Source: Bacteroidota bacterium (GTDB taxonomy: Bacteria; Bacteroidota; Bacteroidia; Chitinophagales; Chitinophagaceae). Taken from it: a stretch of 54,842 nucleotides of DNA. A program made the translations under genes and the position numbers. Of this stretch, positions 1 to 7,921 are shown piece after piece. The stretch covers positions 17,900-72,741 of the forward strand of contig JAFDYD010000054.1 of the NCBI GenBank assembly GCA_018267615.1, written 5' to 3'. The notes under the pieces are model-generated. The model had not been told where the DNA came from, searched no databases, and worked only from the letters and a program-made list of their open reading frames with translations. Positions within the stretch are counted from its first letter, which is position 1; each line of letters starts with the position of its first letter.

Positions 1-67
1 ATCCTTCAATCCTTTAATCATGGTTCAAAACCTTTCAACTAATCAACAATTCAACTCAATCAACACA
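1..67. repeat. TCAACTT-word repeat, left end cut by window
   Basis: Downstream of the DUF2723 gene the DNA is a string of degenerate words of 7-9 bp around TCAACTNAA (for example ttcaacTaatcaacaa, caactcaatcaac). The same vocabulary recurs at 4631-4779, where it forms an inverted repeat. Only one arm would be visible here because the window starts inside the element. Confidence 0.5.
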
Positions 68-3000
68 TCACTTCTTTCCCTTCGGCGAATCCTTCTTCGC
101 CGCCGGCGCATTATTGATTATTTTCTGAAGACTTTCGGCAGTTGGTATAATTGGATGATTATATTGTTTGTCCATCTCATCTATCTGCATCAGCATGCGA
201 TAAGAAAGAACGATATCCTGTGCAAACTGGTATTGTTTGTCGCCGAGACTTCCGCCTTTGCCTTGCAGGTATTGATATGCATTGTTTGCCAAGAGATCAT
301 CTGTTATATTCTGCTCATCACCCAATGCTTTGTAGTATCTCATCTGTTGGTGCAAATCTTTTTTCAGAGATGTTTCAACTTTCCTGGCAAGATTGGTATC
401 ACCTGCTGCGTAGCATGCTTGTAAAAATTCTGTAGAGATTCCATTCTGTTGGTTACCGCGATTCGTTGTCATGCCATAAGGGAAATTTGATTCTTTTACA
501 TTCTTGTCCCAATGTTCGAGGATTTGTTTCGCAGAATCTTTTTTTCCTTCGCTTATCAAGCTAAGTGCAACTTCAGCATGCGCCAATCGCATCGTATTTA
601 AATGACGACGATTTTCTTCATCATAATAAACTCCCTGCTTGTCGGCGTTGCCGTATGCGAATTTTTGCATGATGGTATTATATGCCGCGTCATTATTTAC
701 ATTCCGTCCGATTGTTGGAATTAATTGGTAAGAAAGTCCGGATAGCTGGACATATTTCGCCAATCCAAGATCATTTAATTCCTGTGTGGAGGTAAAACAT
801 ACCGGGCGGTTCCATTTATTAGCAGCGATCACCGCAAAAATGGCAAGATCATTCTTCAGCAAATAATTTCTTTGAGGAAGATCGATCTGCAATTCTTTCA
901 CAACGCTGTCGCCATCTTTTATCAATCCATCTTTTGTCACTTTTGCAATATCAACAGGAACAGAAAATTTACGAACAGGGAATAAGTTGATGACTTCATC
1001 ATCTTGTTGCACCGTAAATTTTGGATCATCACTACCAATCACATCTTTCAACAAGGCATAGAGATCATAATATTTATTCTGATCAAATCCCGGCAATGCG
1101 TTATAATAAATCGCATCTCTTTTATTACCCTGAATTTGTTCGGGTGTGAAGATGATATCAAAAGGCGCACTCTGATTTACTTTGTAACGCAATTGATTCA
1201 TGTACCAGTCTGTTCCCAATAAACTATTCACCACAACGCGCACATCGGGACGAATTCCTTCCACTTCCTGTGCATACCAAAGGGGGTATGTATCATTATC
1301 ACCAAATGAAAATAGAATTGCATTCGGCGGACAACTTTCCAAATAATTTTTTGCGAGATCTCTTGCCAACACTTTCTTACTACGATCATGATCATCCCAT
1401 TCCTGTGCGCCCATCAACACAGGCACAGCGAGAACACACAATCCTGCCGCAGCATAATTTGCAACCGGGCCTTTGATAAATTTTTCAAACCACTGCTTCA
1501 CTTGCACCACACCCAATCCAACCCAAATAGCAAAAGCATAAAAAGATCCGACGTACGCATAATCACGTTCGCGTGGCTGATAACCCGCCTGGTTCAGATA
1601 AAAAACTACCGCCATTCCTGTAAATAAAAATAACAACATGGTCACCACAAAATCTTTACGGTTGCGCATGTATTGCCAATACAAACCGATCAGTCCAAGT
1701 ATCAGCGGCAACATATAAAACCGATTGTAGGCTTTGTTATTAATATGAATAGAGTCTGGCATTTTACTTTGATCACCGAGGAAAAAATTATCAATAAATG
1801 GAATTCCGGTGATCGCATTTCCATCGCGCGGATTTCCGAATCCCTGGAGATCATTTTGTTTACCGGTAAAATTCCAACAGAAATAACGCAGGTACATTTC
1901 CCATACCTGGTAGCCCATAAAATATTTTATATTATTTGCCATGGTGGGAACATCACCCTCTGACATACCTCCATATATTCTGTATGCATCTGCTTGTCCG
2001 CGGTCATTACTATTATCCCACATGCGGGGGAAGAAATGCGCGCCAGTTGCTCCTGCCCAATCCTGGCTTCTTGTTTTACCAGCGAGTTCATATTTATCTT
2101 TTCCTCTCACATACATATCACTTCCTTCAGCGGTCGGTGGACGTTCTGTGAAATCCGGTCCGTACATGATTGGCCAGTCGCCATATTGTTCGCGGCTAAG
2201 ATATCCGACAAGACTCACCGGGTTATCTACATTAAACATATCGACAGCCGGATTTGCATTCGAACGAATGATGGTGGTGAAATACGTTGAATATCCCAAC
2301 AACATAAATGCAAATGACCAGATACCGAGTTTGAGATAATAATATTTTCTTTTTACTGCGTAGCGTATTCCGAAAATAACCAGGGCCGCAATTAACACAA
2401 AGAAAAACGCGAAGCCGGTGAAGAAAGGCAAACCGATTCCATTTACGAATTTGATATCCATCCATGCAGCGCCTTTGATGGTATATTGAATCACGAATTT
2501 TTGTACAACACCGGTGATCGCACATCCGATAATAAATGCGAAGATGGTGCCCCATGTTGTAGCCTTATATCTTCTGAAATAATAAACGATCACGATCGCA
2601 GGAATGGTAAGCAGGTTCAACAGGTGCACACCGATCGACAATCCCATCATATAAAATATAAAGATGAGCCATCTGTCGGCAGTCGGATTATCTGCTTCAT
2701 GTTCCCATTTCAGAATTGCCCAAAAAACCAACGCCGTGAAAAAAGAAGAAGAGCCATATACTTCGCCTTCAACCGCGCTATACCAGAATGAATCGGAGAA
2801 AGTATAACAAAGCGCACCGACAACACCGGCGCTCATGATGGTGAATAATTGTTGATTGGTGAGCACATCACTTCCCTTTTGCACAACCTTACGCGCGAAA
2901 TGCGTGATGGACCAGAACAAAAATAAAATGGTAAATCCGCTGGCGAGTGCACTCATGAAGTTGACACCACGTGCAGCGGTCTGCGGGTTATCACCAAAAA

Positions 3001-3196
3001 GAATAATAAAAAATCTTCCCATCAACACAAAAAGAGGCGCACCGGGGGGATGCGGAATCTGGAGTTTATAAGCGCTGGATACGAATTCGCCGCAGTCCCA
3101 GAAACTACCCGAAGCCTCCATTGTCATGACATAAGTTGTACAAGCAATTACACACACTATCCATCCCACAATGTTATTCAATCTCTTAAAATTCAT
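68..3196 (-). CDS. DUF2723 family membrane protein (GT117-like protein O-glycosyltransferase)
   Basis: The predicted protein has 1042 residues. The N-terminal half is rich in membrane segments and carries the DUF2723 (TMEM260-like) hallmark SFWDCGEFV followed by HPPGAPLF about 15 residues later. The C-terminal half is soluble, with a helical stretch that looks TPR-like. Family knowledge: DUF2723 proteins in Bacteroidota are multi-pass glycosyltransferase-like enzymes (GT117 class), thought to use a lipid-linked sugar to modify exported proteins; the substrate here is inferred. I chose the ATG at 3196 (MNFKRL) because a start at 3220 would fall inside the -7 promoter box at 3218-3225. The gene is monocistronic as far as seen. 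Confidence 0.88.
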   Translation of the reverse strand: MNFKRLNNIVGWIVCVIACTTYVMTMEASGSFWDCGEFVSSAYKLQIPHPPGAPLFVLMGRFFIILFGDNPQTAARGVNFMSALASGFTILFLFWSITHFARKVVQKGSDVLTNQQLFTIMSAGVVGALCYTFSDSFWYSAVEGEVYGSSSFFTALVFWAILKWEHEADNPTADRWLIFIFYMMGLSIGVHLLNLLTIPAIVIVYYFRRYKATTWGTIFAFIIGCAITGVVQKFVIQYTIKGAAWMDIKFVNGIGLPFFTGFAFFFVLIAALVIFGIRYAVKRKYYYLKLGIWSFAFMLLGYSTYFTTIIRSNANPAVDMFNVDNPVSLVGYLSREQYGDWPIMYGPDFTERPPTAEGSDMYVRGKDKYELAGKTRSQDWAGATGAHFFPRMWDNSNDRGQADAYRIYGGMSEGDVPTMANNIKYFMGYQVWEMYLRYFCWNFTGKQNDLQGFGNPRDGNAITGIPFIDNFFLGDQSKMPDSIHINNKAYNRFYMLPLILGLIGLYWQYMRNRKDFVVTMLLFLFTGMAVVFYLNQAGYQPRERDYAYVGSFYAFAIWVGLGVVQVKQWFEKFIKGPVANYAAAGLCVLAVPVLMGAQEWDDHDRSKKVLARDLAKNYLESCPPNAILFSFGDNDTYPLWYAQEVEGIRPDVRVVVNSLLGTDWYMNQLRYKVNQSAPFDIIFTPEQIQGNKRDAIYYNALPGFDQNKYYDLYALLKDVIGSDDPKFTVQQDDEVINLFPVRKFSVPVDIAKVTKDGLIKDGDSVVKELQIDLPQRNYLLKNDLAIFAVIAANKWNRPVCFTSTQELNDLGLAKYVQLSGLSYQLIPTIGRNVNNDAAYNTIMQKFAYGNADKQGVYYDEENRRHLNTMRLAHAEVALSLISEGKKDSAKQILEHWDKNVKESNFPYGMTTNRGNQQNGISTEFLQACYAAGDTNLARKVETSLKKDLHQQMRYYKALGDEQNITDDLLANNAYQYLQGKGGSLGDKQYQFAQDIVLSYRMLMQIDEMDKQYNHPIIPTAESLQKIINNAPAAKKDSPKGKK

Positions 3197-3217
3197 ATAG
3201 CTTGGTTTAAAGAATGG

Positions 3218-3225
3218 CAAATATA
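3218..3225 (-). promoter_or_regulatory. -7 box (TATATTTG) of the DUF2723 gene
   Basis: On the minus strand the sequence TATATTTG matches the Bacteroidota -7 consensus TAnnTTTG and would give a leader of about 15 nt to the ATG at 3196. No convincing TTTG -33 box was seen. The box decides the start codon of the gene. Confidence 0.5.
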
Positions 3226-3280
3226 AGGTTATGGAAATAATGAAGAAGGCTTTTAACTATAAATTTACCAAGGCCTAATC

Positions 3281-3797
3281 CTCTCATCCCCTCATCCCCG
3301 GCCCTTCTCCTGAAGGAGAAGGGTGCCTCATTTGATTTTGCACTATGAATTCAATAGAAAAATATTTAGTGGTCTTGTTCATTAAAAAAATTGTTGCAAT
3401 TAAAAAACAATATAGGAGCTTGGGCACCCTTCTCCTTCAGGAGAAGGACTGGGGATGAGGTTATTCGAAAAGGGTGCTTCATTCGATTTTACAATATCAA
3501 CCCGATAAAAATATTTAGCGATCTGATCGATAAAAAAAATTGTCGTAATTAAAAAACAATTGTTGTAATTAAAAACAATGTAAGAGTCTGGGCACCCTTC
3601 TCCTTCAGGAGAAGGACCGGGGATGAGGTTATTCGAAAAGGGTGCTTCATTCGATTTTACAATATCAACCCGATAAAAATATTTAGCGATCTGATCGATA
3701 AAAAAAATTATCGCAATTAAAAAACAATTGTTGTAATTAAAAAAAATGTAAGAGCTTGGGCACCCGTCTCCTTCAGGAGAAAGGCCGGGGATGAGGT
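3281..3797. repeat. 168-bp direct repeats with CCTCATCCCC / CCTTCTCC palindromes
   Basis: This 600-bp gap between genes holds one divergent, inverted copy (3281-3326) and three direct copies. The copies begin with GGGCACC at 3422, 3590 and 3758, exactly 168 bp apart. Each starts with a short palindrome (CCTTCTCC and GGAGAAGG arms) followed by GGGGATGAGG, and the first two are followed by a well conserved AT-rich spacer. Because 168 is a multiple of three, an open frame runs through the copies on the minus strand; I read it as an artefact. The last copy provides the TAA stop of the neighbouring SAM hydrolase-like gene. Confidence 0.85.
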
Positions 3798-4606
3798 TAT
3801 TCAAAATACACCCGCACCGTCTGATAAAATAGCCTGCTCTGCATCGATCTTTCCGTAAAATCCTGGAGACCGAATAATCCGGCGGCATTGCCTTTGTTGA
3901 TGGCGATCTCAAGATAACCGGCGGAATTAAAAATAGCCAGCTTCTCTCCTTCCGGTACATCGGCATAGGTTTCACTGATCTTATCAATCATCTCATCACG
4001 CTTGAATACGATGCGGAAGCTTCTACCCTTTCGCTGTTCTTCAAAATTATCGCGGGTAATATTCACGACAACATTTTCAAAATTGTCGATGAAAATAATT
4101 TGTCCCTCGATCCAGTTATCGCCGAGCAAAGGCCGTAGTGAATTCTTTTCGGTATATGCAATATCAGGCTGACCAATCTGCATCAAAGATTTTCCTTGTA
4201 TGATATCGTTGATTGCATGACCGATGACACGCGTACAATACAAAGTGTTCTTGATAGAATTTTTATCGAGATCGAGTCCGATGACGATCTCAGGTTTTGT
4301 TTCCAGGATCATCGTGAGCAATCCATTATCCGCGCAAAAAATATATTGTTCATTGTGATAAGCGAGTAACAAGTGTTCCGGTTTCTGCTCGAACAAATTC
4401 ACCATGATAATATGATACGTATAAGGCGGAAAGTTTTTGATTGAGTTGCGACAGATATATGCGGCCTGTGGATAATTGAAAGGCGTAAGGTGATGAGAAA
4501 TATCAGTTATATTAAACTCCGGGTTGATCTGATGCAACTGTCCCTTGACAGCTCCCGCTAAATAATCCTGCTGACCGAAATCTGATGTGAGGGTTAGTAG
4601 CGGCAT
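3797..4606 (-). CDS. SAM hydroxide adenosyltransferase (DUF62 / SAM hydrolase family)
   Basis: The 269-residue protein starts with LTLTSDFGQQDYLAGAVKG, the diagnostic N-terminus of the DUF62 / fluorinase-like superfamily. It continues with DISHH around residue 35 and a C-terminal domain containing IDNFENVVVNIT. Family knowledge: most bacterial members hydrolyse S-adenosylmethionine to adenosine and methionine using an activated water. Halogenase activity is confined to a few specialised relatives, so hydrolase is the default call. Length is normal. The stop codon lies inside the last copy of the 168-bp repeat, so the final residues border on mobile-looking sequence. Neighbouring genes suggest no pathway. 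Confidence 0.87.
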   Translation of the reverse strand: MPLLTLTSDFGQQDYLAGAVKGQLHQINPEFNITDISHHLTPFNYPQAAYICRNSIKNFPPYTYHIIMVNLFEQKPEHLLLAYHNEQYIFCADNGLLTMILETKPEIVIGLDLDKNSIKNTLYCTRVIGHAINDIIQGKSLMQIGQPDIAYTEKNSLRPLLGDNWIEGQIIFIDNFENVVVNITRDNFEEQRKGRSFRIVFKRDEMIDKISETYADVPEGEKLAIFNSAGYLEIAINKGNAAGLFGLQDFTERSMQSRLFYQTVRVYFE

Positions 4607-4630
4607 TTTGGTTTAATGCGAGAAGTTTTT

Positions 4631-4779
4631 TTGTTGAAAGGTTGATTAAGTTGAAAAGTTGACTGCGTTAAAATTGAATTTGTAATTTAATCCATCACCA
4701 TAACTTACAGCACGTCAAGTAATCAACAAGTCGGCTTATAGACCAATCAACTTGTCAACATATCAACTCAATCAACTTC
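4631..4779. repeat. TCAACTTG-word inverted repeat
   Basis: The left arm (about 4633-4663) is a run of GTTGA-type words. The right arm (about 4714-4779) is a run of their complements, TCAAC words spaced 7-9 bp apart. A loose long hairpin can form between the start of the SAM hydrolase-like gene and the end of the SDR gene. It has the same vocabulary as 1-67. Confidence 0.55.
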
Positions 4780-4787
4780 GCCGACAC

Positions 4788-5594
4788 TCATTTCACCAGC
4801 TCTCCATTCTTATAATAAAACCGATGCACGAGCTTATCTGCCAGTGATGGAAATAATTTATTTACAAAAGTAATCAGTTTGCCCTGGAATGTGAGCACGA
4901 TGGAACGTCTGCGTTTTTCTATGGCCTGCAGGATATAACGGGCAGCAGTATCCGCACTCATCAGTTTGCTTTCATCGATCACTCCCTCTCCCATGGGTTC
5001 ACCTTTGCTATTTAACGCCGCATTTCGGATATTGCTGGTCGTGAATCCGGGCGACACCCACATTACATTTACACCAGCGTCGGATAATTCGGTGCGTAAT
5101 GATTCGAGCCATCCCTGCAATGCAAATTTGGAAGCGGAATATCCACTTCGACCGGGCAGTCCGCGATAGCCGGCAGTTGAAGAAATACCAACGATGGTTC
5201 CTTTTTCTTTCATGATAAAAGGAAGCGCATACTTGGTGCAATAAACGGCACCCATAAAATTCACTTCCATCAGGCGGCGCATCACATCCATTTCGGCGGA
5301 TTCAAACAATGCGCGCATACTCATGCCCGCGTTATTGACGAGAATATCAATGGTACCAAAAGTTTCGATGGTGGAATCGATAAAACGTTTGCAGTCTTCT
5401 TCCTTACTCACATCACAGACCATGGTATGCAGCATCACGTTGGTGTATCGTAATTGCAATGCGTAGAGTTTGTCAAAATTGCGGCCACAGGTAGCAACAC
5501 GCGCGCCGGATTCGATTAGTCTTTCGATCAATGCCTTGCCAATACCGTCGCTGCCGCCGGTAACGATAACCACCTTATCTGTGAAAAAAGACAT
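4788..5594 (-). CDS. SDR family NAD(P)-dependent oxidoreductase
   Basis: This is a classical short-chain dehydrogenase of 268 residues. It has the nucleotide-binding motif TGGSDGIG near the N-terminus, NNAG in the middle, a serine in GISSTAG, and the active-site YSASK about 14 residues later. The C-terminal part (LITFVNKLFPSLADKLV) resembles SDRs that act on hydrophobic substrates, but the substrate cannot be told. I chose the ATG at 5594 (MSFFTD) rather than 5615 because the upstream candidate lies in the probable -7 box at 5613-5620. It may be transcribed with the SAM hydrolase-like gene, but 180 bp of repeat separate them. Confidence 0.9.
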   Translation of the reverse strand: MSFFTDKVVIVTGGSDGIGKALIERLIESGARVATCGRNFDKLYALQLRYTNVMLHTMVCDVSKEEDCKRFIDSTIETFGTIDILVNNAGMSMRALFESAEMDVMRRLMEVNFMGAVYCTKYALPFIMKEKGTIVGISSTAGYRGLPGRSGYSASKFALQGWLESLRTELSDAGVNVMWVSPGFTTSNIRNAALNSKGEPMGEGVIDESKLMSADTAARYILQAIEKRRRSIVLTFQGKLITFVNKLFPSLADKLVHRFYYKNGELVK

Positions 5595-5612
5595 TTGACG
5601 ATTTTTATCCGG

Positions 5613-5620
5613 CAAAAATA
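5613..5620 (-). promoter_or_regulatory. -7 box (TATTTTTG) of the SDR gene
   Basis: The minus strand reads TATTTTTG, an exact TAnnTTTG match, about 19 nt upstream of the chosen ATG at 5594. A leader of about 12 nt is implied. No clear -33 box was found. Confidence 0.5.
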
Positions 5621-5696
5621 AGACACTTGAGGCCTAGTATAAAATGAAAATGTTGATAATGAGTATAATTAACTGGATAAAATAATTTTTATAAGT

Positions 5697-5727
5697 TTTG
5701 GAGCGAAGGCATTTTCATGTATTTTTG
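5697..5727 (+). promoter_or_regulatory. Promoter of tRNA-Lys (TTTG-N19-TATTTTTG)
   Basis: TTTG at 5697-5700 and TATTTTTG at 5720-5727 are separated by 19 nt, a perfect match to the Bacteroidota vegetative promoter consensus. Transcription would start near 5734, some 45 nt before the mature tRNA. Confidence 0.75.
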
Positions 5728-5778
5728 CACTCCCAAAAACAAGTGGGGAAATAATTCTGCTTTGCGGCGGAATTTGAT

Positions 5779-5851
5779 GATCTCGTAGCTCAGTTGGTAG
5801 AGCATTACACTTTTAATGTAGGGGTCCTGGGTTCGAGTCCCAGCGGGATCA
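5779..5851 (+). tRNA. tRNA-Lys (anticodon UUU)
   Basis: The 73-nt gene folds into a full cloverleaf. The acceptor stem is GATCTCG/CGGGATC, the D arm GCTC/GAGC, the anticodon stem TTACA/TGTAG with loop CTTTTAA (anticodon TTT at positions 34-36), and the T arm CTGGG/CCCAG with TTCGAGT. The discriminator base is A and CCA is not encoded. It has its own promoter upstream and a terminator directly downstream, so it is a stand-alone unit. Confidence 0.97.
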
Positions 5852-5856
5852 CGAAG

Positions 5857-5882
5857 GCGTCTGAAAGCTCAGGCGCTTTTTT
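5857..5882 (+). terminator. Intrinsic terminator of tRNA-Lys
   Basis: An 8-bp stem (GCGTCTGA / TCAGGCGC, one G-T pair) with loop AAGC is followed by a run of T residues. It begins five bases after the tRNA. Confidence 0.8.
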
Positions 5883-5981
5883 ATTTTTAATTATTGGATT
5901 CGATAGCTTTAGCGATTGTCACCGCAAACAAAACTTCAATTGCCGGGTTGACGAATCACGTGAGGATTTGGTGAACACGCT

Positions 5982-6176
5982 GTTGTTGGTGTTTGAAATA
6001 AAACAATCTCGCCGGGCCAACAACAACACCAACAACATCTTTGGACCTATCTCAAATGTAGAAACCCACTCAACGTAAATAGGATTATCGAAACAAACAA
6101 TTTATTTCATTTTAAAAATATGTTGTTGGTGTTGTCGCTGGCTCGGTCAAATGATTTCATTTCAAACACCAACAAC
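5982..6176. repeat. Nested inverted repeat of GTTGTTGGTGTT motif after tRNA-Lys
   Basis: The outer arms, 5982-5999 and 6159-6176, are an 18-bp perfect inverted repeat. The inner arms, about 6023-6038 and 6120-6135, are a 16-bp inverted repeat of the same GTTGTTGGTGTT core, so the motif occurs four times in alternating orientation. The 460-bp gap between the tRNA and the SRAP operon contains nothing else except this element and the dispersed repeat at 6184. The role is unknown. Confidence 0.8.
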
Positions 6177-6183
6177 GGCGAAA

Positions 6184-6253
6184 GGCACGAGTTGTTCGAC
6201 TGGCTTTCGTTAATTTTAAATTGCATTAGTTGTCCCGTCGAAACACTCGCGCC
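6184..6253 (-). repeat. Dispersed 70-bp repeat, copy 1 (inverted)
   Basis: This copy runs from GGCACGAGTT to CTCGCGCC with the core TTAATTTTAAATTG. It matches the reverse complement of 9162-9231 along its whole length with scattered substitutions, and more weakly that of 10869-10940. It sits downstream of the SRAP gene. Confidence 0.8.
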
Positions 6254-6311
6254 GGATTGGGGTCTCGTCCTAAAATAACCTTACATTTTTGTTCACGCTG
6301 GAGCAATAATC

Positions 6312-7187
6312 TTATGCGGCCTCCTTATTCAGAATTAGTCTGTCATCATTGTAGTCGAAAGGAGCGGTAGGATCAATCGCTAATTTGAAATCTTTTGCAA
6401 CTGGATGCGCCCACATTTTCGTTGCAGGAAATTGTGTCGCGGCTATCTCAAAAATTCTTTCTTTGGATAATTTTCCAAACATCCACTCATAGGCCAAATC
6501 TTCATTTAGTATTGTAGGCATCCTGTTTTTTGCATTATGCACTTGTCGCATCAAGTGATTTGCCGGCGCAGTGATGATCGTAAATGTTTCAGCGTATTCA
6601 CCAGTGCCGCCGGCATCTGCAGATTTTGGATCACGCCATGCGTTCCATAAACCAGCCATGAAGAAAGGCTTGTGAGCTTCTGCATATTCTGGTAAATAAA
6701 CGTAGTAGGGAATTTTCATGGTCGCTTTCAACGGTTGACCCTTCTTGCCTATTTGCGGTAAATGACGCCATTCGAAAAAACCAGTGGACAGAACAAGTAT
6801 CCTTCTTTCCATTGCAGCTTCAGCATATAACGATTCCCGTCCTTTATCATTTACGAAGATATTCTCACAAGTAGCATTAAGTGTCGTATAACCATTAACC
6901 CAGGCATTCGTCTTTTCATCTTTGTATCCTCTCCTCCATTTGTAAATTTGTTCTCTGTCTTTTAACCAGGGCCACTTGCTCTCACTTGGTAAAAATCCCC
7001 ATTCCATATTCACCAAATCAAAATCTTCTTTTCCTAACACTGGCTTTAGCACTGGAAAAGTTTCGTTAGGTGCGTAAAGCGGACCTTCAAACACGGGAAT
7101 GTTAATCGAAGTCGTCACAATTTTTTCCAATTGTTTTAATCTTACAAATTCTCCGTGCGTTACCTTAACCCCGTTGTAATAACACAT
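6312..7187 (-). CDS. SRAP domain protein (YedK/HMCES-like abasic-site DNA-protein crosslinker)
   Basis: The 291-residue protein begins MCYYNG, which leaves catalytic Cys2 exposed after Met removal. Other family active-site positions are visible: Asn at about 104 (LNATCEN), Glu at about 139 (GFFEWRH) and His at about 217 (VHNAKNRMP). Family knowledge: SRAP proteins form a thiazolidine crosslink to abasic sites in single-stranded DNA, shielding them during replication. It is the last gene of a three-gene minus-strand operon and begins 4 bp after the preceding small gene. The length is above that of E. coli YedK (about 220 residues), with insertions around residues 75-100 and 185-200. Confidence 0.93.
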   Translation of the reverse strand: MCYYNGVKVTHGEFVRLKQLEKIVTTSINIPVFEGPLYAPNETFPVLKPVLGKEDFDLVNMEWGFLPSESKWPWLKDREQIYKWRRGYKDEKTNAWVNGYTTLNATCENIFVNDKGRESLYAEAAMERRILVLSTGFFEWRHLPQIGKKGQPLKATMKIPYYVYLPEYAEAHKPFFMAGLWNAWRDPKSADAGGTGEYAETFTIITAPANHLMRQVHNAKNRMPTILNEDLAYEWMFGKLSKERIFEIAATQFPATKMWAHPVAKDFKLAIDPTAPFDYNDDRLILNKEAA

Positions 7188-7191
7188 GATG

Positions 7192-7440
7192 TTATAAATT
7201 TTTCTTGATATGATCTGAAATGAGTTCCCCGATTACTTCCGCTAATTTTTGTTTCCCTTCAGGAATACTAGTCCAAAATCCTACGCCATTTGCATCTTTT
7301 GCGCGCGTTATGATAAAAGGTTGCCGTGACGAGAACCTTGCGATATACAAAATATTTTTTCCGGTCTCCATCTTTTGAATGACGACATTTTCATTGTCAA
7401 ATGACACGTTAAATGTAGTTTCCTGGTCAAATAAATTCAT
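7192..7440 (-). CDS. Hypothetical small protein in the SRAP operon (82 aa)
   Basis: I do not recognise this family. The 82-residue product (starts MNLFDQETTF) has an N-terminal half that looks like a small beta sheet (FNVSF, VVIQKM, ILYIARF) and a C-terminal helix (KLAEVIGELISDHIKKN). There is no signal peptide or Cys pair. It ends 4 bp before the SRAP start and follows the 77-aa gene by 17 bp, so the three are very probably cotranscribed. A role alongside SRAP in handling DNA damage is inference from position only. Confidence 0.7.
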   Translation of the reverse strand: MNLFDQETTFNVSFDNENVVIQKMETGKNILYIARFSSRQPFIITRAKDANGVGFWTSIPEGKQKLAEVIGELISDHIKKNL

Positions 7441-7457
7441 ACGATAAAATTAAGTGA

Positions 7458-7691
7458 TTAAAGGCTAAGCGTAGGTAACTCCTTGCCGCTTTTTAGAATT
7501 GATTTTACTTCTGGATGGTCATCCGACAGACGCGTAATATCAACTAGCCGCAACGATCTATTGAGACCGTACAGGTTTTTAACGGTGTCCAAAATTCTCA
7601 TCTCCACGCGAATTTTATCTGTGTCTGACGTATAACGAATGCCGCTCATAATTTTCCCATTGGAAAATTTTAATGTAATTCGATACCACAT
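7458..7691 (-). CDS. Hypothetical small protein, first gene of the SRAP operon (77 aa)
   Basis: An unrecognised cytoplasmic protein of 77 residues beginning MWYRITLKFS. It is basic in the middle (MRILDTVKNLYGLNRSLR) and reads as alternating strands and one helix. The open frame extends two codons upstream to a TTG at 7697, but the ATG at 7691 is the likelier start. It leads a tight minus-strand operon (77 aa, 82 aa, SRAP) and the upstream region is strongly AT-rich. No function is assigned. Confidence 0.65.
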   Translation of the reverse strand: MWYRITLKFSNGKIMSGIRYTSDTDKIRVEMRILDTVKNLYGLNRSLRLVDITRLSDDHPEVKSILKSGKELPTLSL

Positions 7692-7921
7692 GATCAAATA
7701 AAATTACTAATTATTTTAGTAAGAAATAAAATAATTTTTTTAGCGTTGCAATTTAGTTGCCCGTAATAGAAATCCCTTCTTTCAGTCCCCGAGAATTCAC
7801 CGCCACATACATCCCGAAGCCACACCCTATAATCGCGGGACTCATCGGGTGACAAAAAATATTATAAACCACGATCAGTAAATTTATTTGATGACGGCAC
7901 GTTTTATATATCTTTAACTCC

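Noticed and set aside
3422..3797. CRISPR array
   Set aside because: The units are 168 bp with conserved spacers, no unique spacers of 30-40 bp and no cas genes.
3400..3987. A 195-codon open frame on the minus strand over the 168-bp repeats
   Set aside because: It is explained by the 168-bp period being a multiple of three, overlaps the SAM hydrolase-like gene in another frame, and translates to repeating hydrophobic text without family features.
5794..6078. Open frame across the tRNA-Lys gene and downstream
   Set aside because: It begins inside a structured tRNA and continues into a repeat; no coding signal.
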